Positions 1 to 12,700 of a DNA stretch of 64,000 nt are shown piece after piece. Position 1 is the first letter of the stretch; every line of letters starts with the position of its first letter. A program made the position numbers and the translations under genes. A model generated the notes under the pieces. That model was not told the origin of the DNA, did not search any database, and saw only the letters and a program-made list of their open reading frames with translations. The DNA is taken from the NCBI GenBank assembly GCA_963969365.1, contig OZ017747.1:1-64000 (forward strand), written 5' to 3'. Source of the stretch: Asterochloris sp. CNOR1 (Eukaryota; Chlorophyta; Trebouxiophyceae; Trebouxiales; Trebouxiaceae).

Positions 1-414
1 CCTAAACCCTAAACCCTAAACCCTAAACCCTAAACCCTAAACCCTAAACCCTAAACCCTAAACCCTAAACCCTAAACCCTAAACCCTAAACCCTAAACCC
101 TAAACCCTAAACCCTAAACCCTAAACCCTAAACCCTAAACCCTAAACCCTAAACCCTAAACCCTAAACCCTAAACCCTAAACCCTAAACCCTAAACCCTA
201 AACCCTAAACCCCAAAACCCTAAACCCTAAACCCTAAACCCTAAACCCTAAACCCTAAACCCTAAACCCTAAACCCTAAACCCTAAACCCTAAACCCTAA
301 ACCCTAAACCCTAAACCCTAAACCCTAAACCCTAAACCCTAAACCCTAAACCCTAAACCCTAAAACCTGAACCCTAAACCCTAAACCCTAAACCCTAAAC
401 CCTAAACCCTAAAC
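1..414. repeat. Telomere array (CCCTAAA)n, left chromosome end
   Basis: About 58 head-to-tail copies of CCCTAAA, the C-rich strand of the Arabidopsis-type TTTAGGG telomere, in the orientation expected for a left chromosome end. The array is nearly perfect. Variant units occur near 208-217 (an extra CCAAAA) and 361-370 (AAAACCTGA), and it decays into unique sequence at about 411-416. Chlamydomonas-type TTTTAGGG is not the unit here. No subtelomeric satellite or transposon separates the array from the first gene. Confidence 0.98.
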
Positions 415-473
415 CGCATTTTGCTCCGCAATCCTGGCCCGAAACCCACACTCTTTGCCCCCCAACCAGCACC

Positions 474-3400
474 ATGGGAAAGGTGCAGTTTCCCAGCCCT
501 GCCTGTTCCTGCCTGCCGTGCTGTCCTTGTTGCCAGCTTGCTGCAAGGAGTTCATGATCTCATTTGCAACCTGCAGGAGAAGACCCACCTGAACATTGTG
601 GTTATTGGCCACGTGGACTCTGGCAAGTCCACGACCACTGGTCACTTGATCTATAAGCTGGGTGGCATTGACAAGCGTGTCATTGAAAAGTTTGAGAAGG
701 AAGCTGCCGAGATGAACAAGAGGAGCTTCAAGTATGCCTGGGTGAGTGCCCCGCTAGCGTCTGCTGATGCCATGTGTCCTGCAGATGCCTTCTCATGCAC
801 CTTGCAGCTGCCTGGGCAGGCCTGCTACTGCATGAACAGGGCTGCAGGCTCTCTTGAGGGTGTTGTATTTTGCAGGTGCTAAACAAGCTCAAGGCTGAGC
901 GTGAGCGTGGTATTACCATCGACATTGCCCTGTGGAAGTTTGAGACCCCGAAGTACTACTGCACAGTCATTGACGCTCCTGGGCACCGTGACTTCATCAA
1001 GAACATGATCACAGGTAGGCTTGCAGGCCTGTTCTGGTCTGTCGTGGTCTCAGGGAGGAGCAACAGGCCTCAAAGCTGTGCACTTCAGCTGGGTGAAAAT
1101 GAGTGAATTCTGCAAGTTGGCAGCGGTGCTTGCTCCAGCTCGGCCGTGCTCATGTGTTACTGCACAGTGTTCAGGCAGCAGGGAGCTCAACAGCTCATCT
1201 GGAGGCTCAAAGCACAGTCCAGTGTCTTGATGTCATGCTGTTGTGTTGTAGCATGCCTGCTACATCAACTGCAGAGTGTGACCCGCTAGAGGCTGATCAC
1301 ATGCAGGAATTTTGCCTGCTGTGCCCCACTGTGTAGACATCTGGCATGGAAAAACGTCGCACTTTGTCTGCATGTCGCCAACCCCTTCTGACATTGCCCT
1401 GCAGGCACCAGCCAGGCTGACTGCGCTGTGCTCATCATCGATTCGACTCCTGGTGGTTTTGAGGCTGGCATCAGCAAGGATGGCCAGACGCGCGAGCATG
1501 CCCTGCTGGCCTACACCTTGGGTGTAAGGCAAATCATTGTGGCCCTCAACAAGATGGATGCCACTGAGCCCAAGTACGACCAGAAGCGGTACGATGAGAT
1601 TGTGAAGGAGGTCGGCAACTACATCAAGAAGGTCGGTTACAACCCCGCCAAGGTGAGCTGCCTTCAATGTGCATGCTGCTGTGCTTGCAGAGGCCTGTCA
1701 GTATGCCCTGTCCAGGTGCCTGCTGCCCTGCAAACTGTGAGATGTTGCCAGTGTGACGCCAGCTTTGGAAGGCCTGTCCACCTGGCCTGCATGCCTTTGC
1801 GGCAGCATCTTTGATTTGCAGACTTGACAGCATGCAGCAGCAGGGCAGCAGCATACAGGGATCCTCGTGAGGAACAGGTAGCCGGCGCCAGTACACTGCC
1901 TCCTCGCTTGGTAGTGCAGTGACCAGCTCAGCACTTTTGATTTGCCCTGCACGCCCCAGTCACAATGAGGCCCCATGCTGTGCTGCAGGTCAATTTTGTG
2001 CCCATCTCCGGGTTTCAGGGGGACAACATGATTGAGAGGAGCACCAACATGTCGTGGTACAAGGGCCCCATCCTGCTGGAGGCTCTGGACCAGGTTGATC
2101 CCCCCAAGCGGCCGTCTGACAAGCCTCTGCGCCTGCCCCTCCAGGTGAGCGGTGCGAAGGTTCCCGTGCAAGATGTTATGCCTGCTGTTCTTGCCCTTCA
2201 AAGCTCTTGTGGTGGGAGCACCTTCCCATCGTGGGAGCGTACACATTAAGTGCTGCTTAGCTGTTGCCAGGCCTGCACAAATGCTTTGATAGATTGAAAG
2301 AGCGGAAGCAAAGGGGTGTAAATTCATCTCATGAGTGTGTCATTGTTGTGGCTGATTTTTCCACATGTGGCTTGTAGGACGTGTACAAGATTGGCGGCAT
2401 TGGAACGGTGCCTGTGGGCCGTGTAGAGACCGGCGTCATTAAGCCCGGCATGGTGGTGGTGTTCGCACCCTCAGGTGAGCTTGCTGCAGGCTTGCACGGC
2501 TGCAGCTGCGTTCACTTACCATTCTCTCAAGCAAGCTGCCTGCCCTGCAATCGTCTGGTTGTGCCTCCCATGGTCCATCTATCTGTTGCAGAACGTGTGG
2601 CGCGGACCAGCTAAACGTCTTCTTCACGCTGCCAGGCTGTTCATGCTGCTGAGCTGGTCCTGCAGGTGTGACCACTGAGGTCAAGTCCGTGGAGATGCAC
2701 CATGAGGCTCTGCCTCAGGCACAGCCTGGAGACAACGTTGGCTTCAATGTGAAGAATGTCTCCGTCAAGGAGCTGAAGCGTGGGTTCGTCTGCTCTGACT
2801 CCAAGAATGACCCCGCCAAGGAAGCCACCAACTTCACGGCGCAGGTCAGCCTCTGAGTGCGCCTGTGCGCTGCATTGTGATCGTCTGTTTCCACTTATTC
2901 ACTGCTCAAGTGGATGGCCTTATCTGCACTGTCGCCCTGCTGTCCAATCACTGGCCTCAGTCCGTTTCCAGTCACGCGCTGCTCAAGCGGGGGGCCTCAT
3001 CTGCACTGTTGCCCTGTCTACGCATCGGCCTTAGTCCCTGCTCCCACATGTCTAATAGTGCCCCTGTCCATGAGTACGGTGACTGATGCAGCATCTGGTG
3101 CTGGCATGTGGCGGGCTGCATCAAGACAACTGAAGCTGTCCAGGCCTGCCAGCAGCGCATCAATGAAAGTCAGAAGCGCCTGATGACAAGCTGGCTGCTG
3201 CAGGTCATCATCATGAACCACCCTGGCCAGATAGGCAACGGCTATGCCCCTGTGCTGGACTGTCACACAGCCCACATTGCTTGCAAGTTCTCTGAGATCC
3301 AGACCAAGATTGACAGGCGGTCTGGCAAGGAGCTGGAGGCTGCGCCCAAGTTCATCAAGAATGGTGACGCAGGTCAGTGCTGCTGCAGCCAGCATTGTTT

Positions 3401-3753
3401 GTGGGTGTCTCTCTGCGATGTTGCAGTGCTGTGTTGTGCTGCTTGCTCTGACGGTGAGGTGAGGAGCTGTGCCCTGCAGCCACAGACTGGTCACAGCCCC
3501 TCAAGCAGGCTTAAGATTTACAACGCGCCTCTTAGCACCCTTAGCCTCACCCCCTTGCCTTTCCAATGCTGCAGCCTATGTCATCATGGTGCCCACAAAG
3601 CCTATGTGCGTGGAGAGCTTCACTGCCTACCCTCCTCTGGGCCGCTTTGCTGTGCGGGACATGCGTCAGACTGTGGCTGTTGGTGTCATCAAGGCTGTGG
3701 AAAAGAAGGATGTGGCCGGCAAGGTCACCAAGGCTGCTGCCAAGAAGAAGTGA
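474..3753 (+). CDS. eEF1A: Translation elongation factor 1-alpha (eEF1A)
   Basis: GTPase that delivers aminoacyl-tRNA to the ribosomal A site in the cytosol. Nine coding exons: 474-482, 577-741, 876-1014, 1405-1652, 1989-2144, 2378-2474, 2666-2844, 3204-3372 and 3575-3753. Phases agree and give 446 residues, the family's usual length. The first coding exon is only nine bases (MGK); the next opens [19 protein letters not shown], containing the P-loop. G-motifs DAPGH and NKMD are present, as are the domain 2 and 3 hallmarks [13 protein letters not shown] and [20 protein letters not shown], and the lysine-rich end. No inactivating change is seen. Green algae carry either eEF1A or EFL; this is true eEF1A. 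The start codon lies about 60 bp from telomeric repeats, so any conventional promoter would have to lie in the telomere or in intron 1. It converges on the EF-hand gene. Confidence 0.97.
2899..3045 (+). repeat. Two-copy ~75-bp tandem repeat inside eEF1A intron 7
   Basis: Within intron 7 (2845-3203), a block starting CTGCTCAAGTGGATGGCC at about 2900 recurs in degenerate form from about 2971 (GCTGCTCAAGCGG). Both copies share TCATCTGCACTGT-like and CCTGCT-like segments. It appears to be a local tandem duplication and has no open frame of its own. Confidence 0.7.
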
Positions 3754-4449
3754 CTGCCCAGTGCGCAAGCCCCCGGGCTTTGTGGCTGCTTGCACTCTGC
3801 CCTGCAGAAGCAGCAGCTCTCTCCCCAGGGGTGCCTTGCGGCAAAAGCGCCCAACTGACACAGAGGAGGCCCACAGTAGGGTCAGCGCCGCGCCTGAGGA
3901 ACACGAGAGGTGCCAGAGCAGCGCAGACGTGGTGATGTGTGGCCTCATGGGTGGCATGCACACTTGAGGCAGTCTTGCTTAGTAATCTCTGACGAGTACA
4001 TGGAATTGATAGTTACAGTGTTAAGGACTGCAAGACAATTCATCGAGCCAAATTTGAAGCGCTGATGAAGACTGTCAGCCCCTCCGCATCCCTCATTCCT
4101 CTCTGTAAGGTACTAGTTAGTTTAAGCTGTGTCTCAAGTGCTCCCTGTGATGGATTGGGGAGCCGCCTGAACGTCGCAGCTGCATATTGTCAACAGCGCG
4201 TTTCCCCTCCTGCTGTGAGATTTGCAAAATCCTGCACGTCATTGCATGTTGCATCACAATATCTTGGCATGAAGAGAGATAACGTAGCCAAAAGATCCTC
4301 TCTACTTGTCTGTGAGGCGCCCAGCCTGCTTGGCAGGGCAGGGAGGAGATGCACTCATACAGAGTATCCAGCAGGCACACAGGTACCAAGAAACAAGCAC
4401 AGTCTGAGGCGTGGCTCACAGCAGTATCTGGTGTGTGGCCTTGCAGGGA
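3754..4449. other. Convergent intergenic region eEF1A / EF-hand gene
   Basis: These 696 bp separate the stop codons of eEF1A (plus) and the EF-hand gene (minus). They should hold both 3' UTRs. A TGTAA, the polyadenylation signal typical of green algae, occurs at about 4104-4108 on the plus strand, but one pentamer is weak evidence. I see no gene, repeat or structured RNA here. Confidence 0.5.
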
Positions 4450-6603
4450 CTACTCCTTGCCTTCATCAAGCAGGCTTGACAGTGATCTTTGGCTTGCCTT
4501 GAAGGAGATGCGCCCATCTCGGTCCAGGTCGGCCTCCTCCATCACAGCACGCATGTCCTCATCGCTGACCTGCAGCAGGGGTGCTAGCAAGCTTGAACAC
4601 CCAGGCACTGCCAGGCAAGGCTACATTTATGCATGGGCACAGGCTGTCCGAGCAATCGTGGTATTCAGGGGAGGCAATACTGGCTATAGTTTGCAACCAC
4701 TGCAGCAGCTCAGGTGCAGCAGTTATTCAACTGCTGCTCTAGAGGATTGACCTGACAGTGGGAACTTGACTGTAGCCTGGCTGTGAGACCATTTTGCCAG
4801 AAGATTTTCTTGATCCTGACTGGGGCCACATGCAGATGCCGAGGAGCACATCTCTATGCGCAGGCAGACAGCTTGCAAGCTGCGCAAGGAGCTTCACTGC
4901 TGCACTGCTGCCAGGGCTCGATGTGTGCCTGCTGTTCAAGGCTGCTGATGGCAGAATCTACTTGCATCAGCAAGCATGCTCCAAGGGTTTGCTGCGAAAA
5001 GGCACCAGAGCAGCGCTGCAGAGCTGCCACATCTGCTCCCTCTGCTGCAGAGAGGTCTGCAATCTCTGAGCAGTGTCAGCTGCCACCCCACCGCCCTACC
5101 TCCCCAACGCCTGGCAGCTTGCCCAGGGTGCTGCGCACCAGATCCAGGTCTGCATGCCCGCTGCCTGAAGGGTCCAGCGCCTTGAAGGCCTCCACAATGT
5201 GGTCCTGTCCCTGGACACAATGACAGGCAGCAGATTGCAGGGCGGCCTGGCCTCAGGTCTGCATGTTTGCTGCCCGCACGACAGCGCCCTGAAGGCCTCC
5301 ACCAAGTATGCCCGCCCCTGGACGCATTGACGTGACTGAGAGGGCTGCACGACTGAGAGGGCTGCACACAGATTCAAAGGGCTTTGCGTAACTGACAGGG
5401 CTGCACACGACTGAGAGGGCTGCTGATCTGATCTGGGTGCCTGCCTGCAGAATCCAGCGCCCTGAAAGCTTCCAGATTACACCAACTGACCGCATCCCGG
5501 CACACAAGGCGGACACAACCTTTGCAGGGACCAAAGGCAGACCTGCAGAGGTGAACAGGCCTCTGCAAGAGTTAGCAAGGACATCCTAAGATGCTGGCAA
5601 GTGGCAGAAGGGAAATCTGCCAACAGGGCTGTGCAAAACCAACCTCTTCCTGCGGTAAGGATCTGCAGGGTTCACAGGAGTCGGGTGGCTTCCAGGGCTG
5701 CAGCCAACAATCAGGGATCCTCCCTCCAGCAGTCAGCACTTGAGAGGTCTGAGGCACGTGGTGCTGCAGGCCACTGCGTTAGCATCATAAGAGACATAGC
5801 CTCTGAGGCTGCCCACTGCTGTATTTATATGAAAAGTTGATGTATGTATGTGCTGTGCGAGAGGCTGAGCTGTGAGGGCAAGCAGGTAGTGCCACGCTGG
5901 CGGTGGCCCGACTCAGACACTCGTGACGAGCAAGAGTCACGTGGAGCCGGGTGCACATTGCTAAGCACTGCAGAGCTCTGCGCCAAGCATTGGTGCACCC
6001 TGGCCATCAAATGTGTGTGGCAAGAGGACTGCGCCCCCGCAGTGAGACTTCCTGCCTTCCGGCCACTGACAGTAAGCAACAGAGCCGTGCCCCTGCACCG
6101 AGCCTTGCTAGCCCCCGGCCAGTCACAGTATGCGGCAGGGTCGTAGTCCCGCAGCTGGTGGCAGTGTGCTGCAGGCTTGTGGCTCTGAAACGAGCTTTGC
6201 TGCCCACCAGCTGGTGACCCCGTGCGGCTGATGTGAGAGCCTTCTTATACCCCAGTCACCTCCAGCGGCGCAGCATTCAGCACTTCCAGGATGAGATCCA
6301 GGGTGACCTCATTGCGGTTGTCCAAGATGGTCCGGAAGTCCCTGGCGCTCAGGTCAGGGAAGAAGAGGCGGGCCAGGCGCAGGACGTCTGGGCGGGGCAC
6401 GCCATGCATGCCTGCAAGGCGGCCATGGCAGCTCAATGCGTGCCCCTCCTGCTGCTTTGATGGCTCTAAGGACTGCATCTGCGCTGCAGTCTCCGTGGTG
6501 TACTCATGCCAGCACAGGGTGCAGCACCTTGAGGGTTCATGATCAACCATGCCCCTTGAACGTCTTCTTGAGTCAGCTTCTGAGGTACCAGGGACTTGGA
6601 CAT
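4450..6603 (-). CDS. Small EF-hand (calmodulin/myosin-light-chain-like) protein
   Basis: Four exons on the minus strand: 6603-6528, 6411-6260, 5210-5100 and 4569-4450. Phases agree and give 152 residues (150 if the alternative acceptor six bases further is used). The N-terminal half (LTQEDVQGAW, FFPDLSARDF) resembles the degenerate first lobe of small EF-hand proteins. The C-terminal half holds two EF-hand-like helices and loops, FKALDPSGSGHADLDL and EADLDRDGRISF. Loop 2 has Asp at positions 1, 3 and 5 and Gly at 6, but neither loop has the usual Glu at position 12 (Leu and Ala instead), so calcium affinity may be weak. Possible roles are a Ca2+ sensor or a myosin/dynein light-chain-like subunit; no specific orthologue is assigned. 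It diverges from NHX across 123 bp. Exon 3 has two decayed copies in the intron upstream of it. Confidence 0.82.
5245..5500 (-). repeat. Two decayed copies of EF-hand exon 3 in the preceding intron
   Basis: Minus-strand translation at about 5312-5250 gives LVEAFRALSCG and at about 5495-5440 gives LEAFRALDSAG. Both match the real exon 3 (IVEAFKALDPSG, 5210-5100). The short flank GTCCAGGG..GGAC also recurs. Loop residues are lost, and spacing to the real exon is about 100 and 280 bp. This is best read as tandem exon duplication followed by decay. Confidence 0.75.
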
Positions 6604-6726
6604 GGCTGGCAGCTGGGACCAGTGAGTGTAAGCAGTGTCACATAGGCATGTCGATGACCTAGCGCTTGCAGGAGCAGCTCATGTGGAGCTGATTTCCATC
6701 ACATCAGAAAATTTTGGTCTGTTGCA
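6604..6726. promoter_or_regulatory. Divergent promoter gap EF-hand / NHX
   Basis: Only 123 bp separate the start codons of the EF-hand gene (6603, minus) and NHX (6727, plus). The gap must contain both 5' UTRs and core promoters unless there are untranslated upstream exons. I see no clear TATA box; this is inference from spacing. Confidence 0.55.
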
Positions 6727-9700
6727 ATGGATCGCCTGGTGGACCGGCTGGTGGAGCAGGCACAGGCCAATGCCAGCTCTAATGCGACAGCACCAAGTGC
6801 TCCGGATCCAACACAGGAGCAGGTGCATGACGATGTGGTAGAAGCAACGAGCTTCAACACAGGTGATTATTGCCTGTGAAAGTACAGAGCACTGAATCTC
6901 GCTTGGAACTACTTCTCTCCTCTGCTTGCGTATCCACAGTATTGAGGAGTCGCACACTGGTCTGCAGGGCTGATGGTCACCATGATGATTTTGTATGCAT
7001 CTCTTGGCCACAAGATCGCTGCCAAGTAAGCAGGGTTCCTTGTCCTTGAAAGACCGCAGCTGGCAATAAGCATCGTGTGGAGTTGACAAACCGCAGCAGG
7101 ACACGCCTGCCTGGTGCTTTTTAGAGGCTCTGCGTCTATGTCTCTGTGGTTCCTCTGCAGGTCAAAGTATGTCGGGGAGGGCAGCGCAGCCTGCATGCTA
7201 GGCCTCTTCACAGGCCTGTGCATTCTCGTCATGCAGAAGTATCTCACAGAGGAGGCTCTGCACCAGGTGTGTGGAATGTCTGCAGTGCACAGTGTGAGCC
7301 CTGCCTAATGCAGAGGCATTCTTGAAAGCCTTTTTATACAAGCGAACAGGATGCCTGTTCCCGAGGCATTTCCAGCTGCCCTTGCAGCATTGTCTGCTCA
7401 AAGCCTGACTGCAAGCTGGGACACAGACTTTCTTCTGCCTGCAGCTCCTGGTGTTCAACCCAGCGGACTTTCTCACGTGAGTCTGGCAGCCTCTTCAAAT
7501 TTGGGCCATGCACAGCGCTATGCAGCTTGCCACGCCTGCAGCCACAGGCTGCTATCCTCCTGCGCAAATTGCAGAGGGCCCTCTGCCTCCAACTTCTGCT
7601 TCTTGGCTGTAGGTACCTGCTGCCTCCCATCATCCTGTACGCAGGCCTGTCAGTCAAGAAGAAACAGTTCTTTCGGAATGTGCTGACCATCAGTGCATTT
7701 GGCGTTCTGGGCACCTACATACAGTTCACCATTATGGCCCTTGTCCTGTTTGGCTTCAGCAAGCTGCCCAATGTCCTAAATTTTGCGGTGAGTGGGTGAC
7801 TATGTACCTGTGAGGAGATTATTGTGGATGGGGAGGACTAGTACTAGTTGTGGGGCTGAATGCAAGTGGTCTGCTGCTGCAGCTGCAGTGCTTGTGTCGG
7901 GCTACCTTCCTGGCGTCTAAAGGCATACCTGCTGCGCACAGGGCACAGCACCCTGTACCCTGCAATGACTGCATCATGCAGATGGTTTTGCGGGAGCAGC
8001 TCAATCAGTATGTAGGCTTTCTGCAGCAGCATAGTTGTTTGGAAGGGAAGCGCAACGCTGCACCATGGCACAAGTGCTCTTTGCAAGTGGCAGCTTGATA
8101 AGTGGCAGCTTGACAAGTGCATTTTGCAAGTGGCAGCTTGAGGCGCCTGTACAGGTCAGAGGTCAACATGAGTCTGCCTGCAGGACTGTTTGGCGCTGGG
8201 GGCCATCTTTGCAGCCACAGATTCGGTCGCCGTGCTGCAAGTGCTGAAACAGGATCGCAACCCGTTGCTGTACAGCCTAGTGTTTGGGGAGGGCGTCATC
8301 AACGATGCCACAGCCGTGGCGCTCCTGCGAGCCGTGCAGGTACGCTGCACTTGTTCATGCTTCAACAACTGTGCTGAGGCCGCATGGCTTTGGTGCACAA
8401 GCCTTGACTTCCCTGAGTTGCTCTACATTGAGTGCTGATACGTCTCAATTGCTCCATCTTGCGCAACATGCTTGCTGGTCAGCACTGAGAGGGGGTGATC
8501 TGCACACCAGAATAGCTTGCAGCACTGATGTCCACCAGATAGGCGGCCGGGATGCTCAGAAAGGTTCTCCCCACATCAATCTCTTACAGGCAGCTGCTGC
8601 TGCTGCACCCAGCTGAAAGGCAGCGCATTGCCCCTGGTCTGTGCGCTCAGCGTCTGTGCCTCATGGTCAAGCCCTTTGGCCGCACCATGCCTTTTGCTCA
8701 TTCTGCAGGCACTGGGCAGTGGTCTGGAGGTGGAGGGCACTGCTGTGGTGGCCATCTTTGGGCGCTTCCTGTATGTCTTTGTGGCCAGCCTGATGGTGGG
8801 CGTTGGCTTTGGCCTGGGCACAGCCATCTTGCTCAAGGTCCTGCGCAGTCACAGCGCGCCACAGGTTAGCCAATGCAGATGCTTAGTGGAAGTCACAGCT
8901 GGCTCCAATGCTGGCTCCAGCTGTGGTCAGCAGTTCCATACTTAAGTTGCCGTGTGGACAGCTGGGCAGGCTGCCCGTGGCAGCTTAGCCTTTGCACAGC
9001 TATGCTACAATGTGGTCTTGCCAACTGCTTTCCTTTGTCCATATCAAAGCTTGCTCTGCCTTTCCCTGCAAAGCGACACTCAGTCAAGCTTCAAACACTG
9101 CAAAGCATGTAGCAATACCGTGTCGCCATGTTTGCTGCTGCCCTTGTGCCAGAACATTCTTGCATTGCCAGAGACACATACAGTGCCCGCCCATGCAGGA
9201 CACTGGTCGTCTCATCTGCCCAACACCACGTGAGACTGGCTCCTCAAGTCCTGAATAACAACAGCCGCTGCAAGGCATTCTGTTCTCTGTCTGCAGGTGT
9301 GTCTGCAACCAGGAAAACATGTTATCATGCAACAAACAACTCACCATCAGGAGGCTGTCAATTCCATGAACCTTGTCTCCTGAACCTGCAGGAGGTGTCC
9401 CTCATTGGCCTGCTGGCCTACCTCTCCTACCTGGCAGGCGACTGGCTTGGCCTGTCAGGCATTGTGGCCCTCTTCTGCTGCGCTGTCACCATCTCCCACT
9501 ACGCGCTGCACAACGTGTCGTCCATGTCGCGGGTGACCACCATCAGCGCTTTCCAGACGCTGAGCTATGTATCAGAGGGGGCCATCTTCATCTATGTAGG
9601 CATGGACACCCTGGACCCCCTTAAGTGGCAGGTAGGCAGCACTTGCCGTTTCCAAACCCACTCAACAGGGTGCAGTCGTGCCTGTGCATGAGCAGTTGTA

Positions 9701-12700
9701 AGCTCAAAGGCAGCCATCTTCATCTAGGTGAGCAGAGACCCTCAAGTGGCTGTTGGACCAGCGTTTGATGTTCAGACCTCTCAGCGGCGGCAGGACACAC
9801 AAGCCAGTATGTTGTCACTCTAAAGTGGCAAGTGGTGTGCACCTCTTCAGTGGCAGGTGGGCTGCAGGGTCATGTTGCTCCATTGCACTTGCTGGAGATG
9901 CAGCTCACAAGTTGTGAGGCAATCTCTGCATGCATCATGAAGCGGCAGCTGAGCATGGTGGCAGGTGAGCAGCAACGCTGATGGGTGGCTGGCCTGTACA
10001 ATGGTGTCTCAGTTGACACAAGTGGTGAGACTGGGAGGGGACGCCAGCACCTCTCAAGGGCAAGACCAGCACTATCTCCCTGGAACCTTGGGCCAAGGTG
10101 GGGCCCTTCCGTGATGCTTGTCAGAATAGGCCTGCATGGCTTGAGGCCCTGCGGCAGGAGCTGGTCATGCCTGTGGCCATTGCATCTTCTCATTGAGAGG
10201 GGGATGAAAGGGACCGCAACACCTGGGGAGTGATGTGCTCATCACTTCACTGAGAGCTGGTTCATCAAGCAGCAGCCTTGATACTGAGGCCCCAGCTGGC
10301 TTCATGAGAGCAGATGCTCCTCAACAGCTATGACCTGAGCCCCTTAGGCATGCATATCTCCTTGACTCTGCTGACCGAGGGTGGCTGACCCATCAGGCCG
10401 CCTCTTTAATTGTTGGCGGAGATGCTCCAAGCCTCTGCATCTCCTGCAATTTTGTGCACATCTACTTGTGCTGACTCGGTGGGCCTTTGCCTGCAGAACA
10501 CATACCTCTTTGAGGCAATGTGGCTATTCTGCGTACTGCTGGTCCTCCTGCTGCTTGGGCGTGCTGCCTTCATCTTCCCCATCAGCTTCTTGCACAACGT
10601 TTGGTCGCGTGAGAAGCTTGGCCTCAAAGAGATGGTGATCATCTGGTAAGGCCCAGAGACTGGGTGCCGAAAATGCTCCCGCCAAGACTGACAAGTATGT
10701 GGTTGTCTGGTCAAGGCTGCTTGGGCTGCTGGGTTTGCAGTGTAAAAGAAAATAGTTTCAGTCTTTTGCACAAGGTTGACTTGATTGGAGCCAGGTGGGC
10801 TGCCCTGGGTTTGTTCTGTTTGGAATGAGCGATGCTGAGCCTTAAAGGTGTCGGTCATCGTTGGGTGAGGCAAGCATACTGTGTCCCAGAGCCACAATTG
10901 TGCCGAGTCTCACATATATAGATGCTAGTTAGCGCTGGCAATTGAGCTGAGCTTGAGCTGGGCTGTTGTTTGAGGCTCAAGGCTACACACAGCCCTGGAG
11001 TGGTTGCTGTGCAGGCTATGCAGCTGGATTGCATGGGGATGAGGTCTGCTGGGCTTAGGCCTGCTACCTGCCAGGCCTGGGGCTGGCTTTTGTAAAGCGG
11101 TGATTTTGCTATGCATGAACTCACGCCCTCTTCCCTCCCACAGGTGCAGCAGCCTCATGCAGGGCCCCTCTACCAGGGCTGTGAAAGCTGCCACCTCATT
11201 CTGCATGGCTGCTCATTGACCAAGGCACCCTGCAGGTACGCTGGCCTGATGCGTGGCGCCATTGCAGTTGCCTTGGTGTACTACTACTTTGACCCGCGGG
11301 GCCAGGCTCAGGACTCCCACCGGGCGACCATCATTGCCACCACTCTGCTGCTGGTGCTGTTCAGCACTGTAGTCTTCAGTGCCGCCACCAAGCCTCTGCT
11401 TGAGTTCATGTTGGGGCCCCAAGGTGAGTGGTGGAAGGCGCCCCCAGCACGACTTGCTTGGCTGTCACCAAGCTCATACAAGAGTGCATGGTAGTTTGTT
11501 GCAAGGAGGTGTGGGCACAAGTGACATTCTTCTGCGGTTGCTGATTCAGCAGCGTTGTCTCCAGCGCCTCTGCAGAGGTCTGGTTCGGTACTGTTCGGGC
11601 TTACCAGCTCAATGCTGGCAGGTTACCTTTGCTCTGACGAGGCGCTGTTGTCACAGTGGTGGCATCCTGAATGGTGAATCATGCCTGCAGATGAGGTTTG
11701 CCCTTGAGGGCAGCATGACTCCACAGTGCCTGCTGTTGTTGCTTCCTCAGATTTCAGCTGGCGGCTTGCCATGACACCTGGACATGGCAAGACCTGCAAG
11801 ACCCCAGAAATAACGCAGCAGTCTCTCAGCTCAGCATCCCCTTGAGACGATGGAAGGCCTGCGCTTGTCAACGGTATGTATGCACTGTGTGCAGGTGTTC
11901 AGCCAGACTCGCCTGCAGATCGTGATGCCCTTGGGTCCCTGGGCAGCGGGCGGATACAATCGCATAAGGACCGCTTCGGCAACGCATTATACACAGTAGT
12001 GAGCTGCTGCACAGTTATCCGCAGATCACTGTTGCTTACTTAGTACAGGATCCACTTGCACACGCGCAGCAAAGAGGAGGGCCATGCATGTATTGCAACG
12101 ATGTGAATCGAGTGCCCACTTACTTGCGAGGTGGAGGGTGAAGGGGAACATCAGCCAGATGCTGCCACCAGAAGGTTGCAGGAGCTCTTGTCTGGTCCAG
12201 ACCTGCCTGCATGTTGCATGAGAGTGAGGCATGCTGCAGGACTGCAAGCATGCTGCTGCAATGTGCAACAGGCATGCAGAGGACGGGGCAGCAGTCTTGG
12301 GTGCACGCTGCACGAGTTTCAACAGGCATGCAAAGAGCAGGGCGGCAGCCTGCAAGTCACAGGTGAGGTTGCGATCAGGATGTCACCATCAGCATGCCGC
12401 TGTTGCGATCTGCAAGTCGACGCATGCAGGCCGCACACAGTCCAGCTCTCTGTAGGTCCAGCACTCGTCAAGCAGTGCCCACAGGGACAGCCTATAGGAG
12501 GCGGCCACCAGCCATGACGTGCCAGCTGCCAACACATACCAAACTCCTCTGTCTGCAGGTGATCTTGGATGCTGGTAACAGACACACAGGAAACATCTGC
12601 CATGCTCTGCTGGTCAGCCCACCAAGTCCACATACCGCCTCTGCAGGTGACCATGGAGCCTGGGGATGAGGTGGCCAACCACCTGGGGCCTGGGGAGCTG

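Noticed and set aside
7114-7308. NHX start at 7114 (MLFRGSASMSLW...)
   Set aside because: That reading runs through the intron 2 acceptor; exons at 6727 and 6968 supply an in-phase N-terminus with a first membrane segment.
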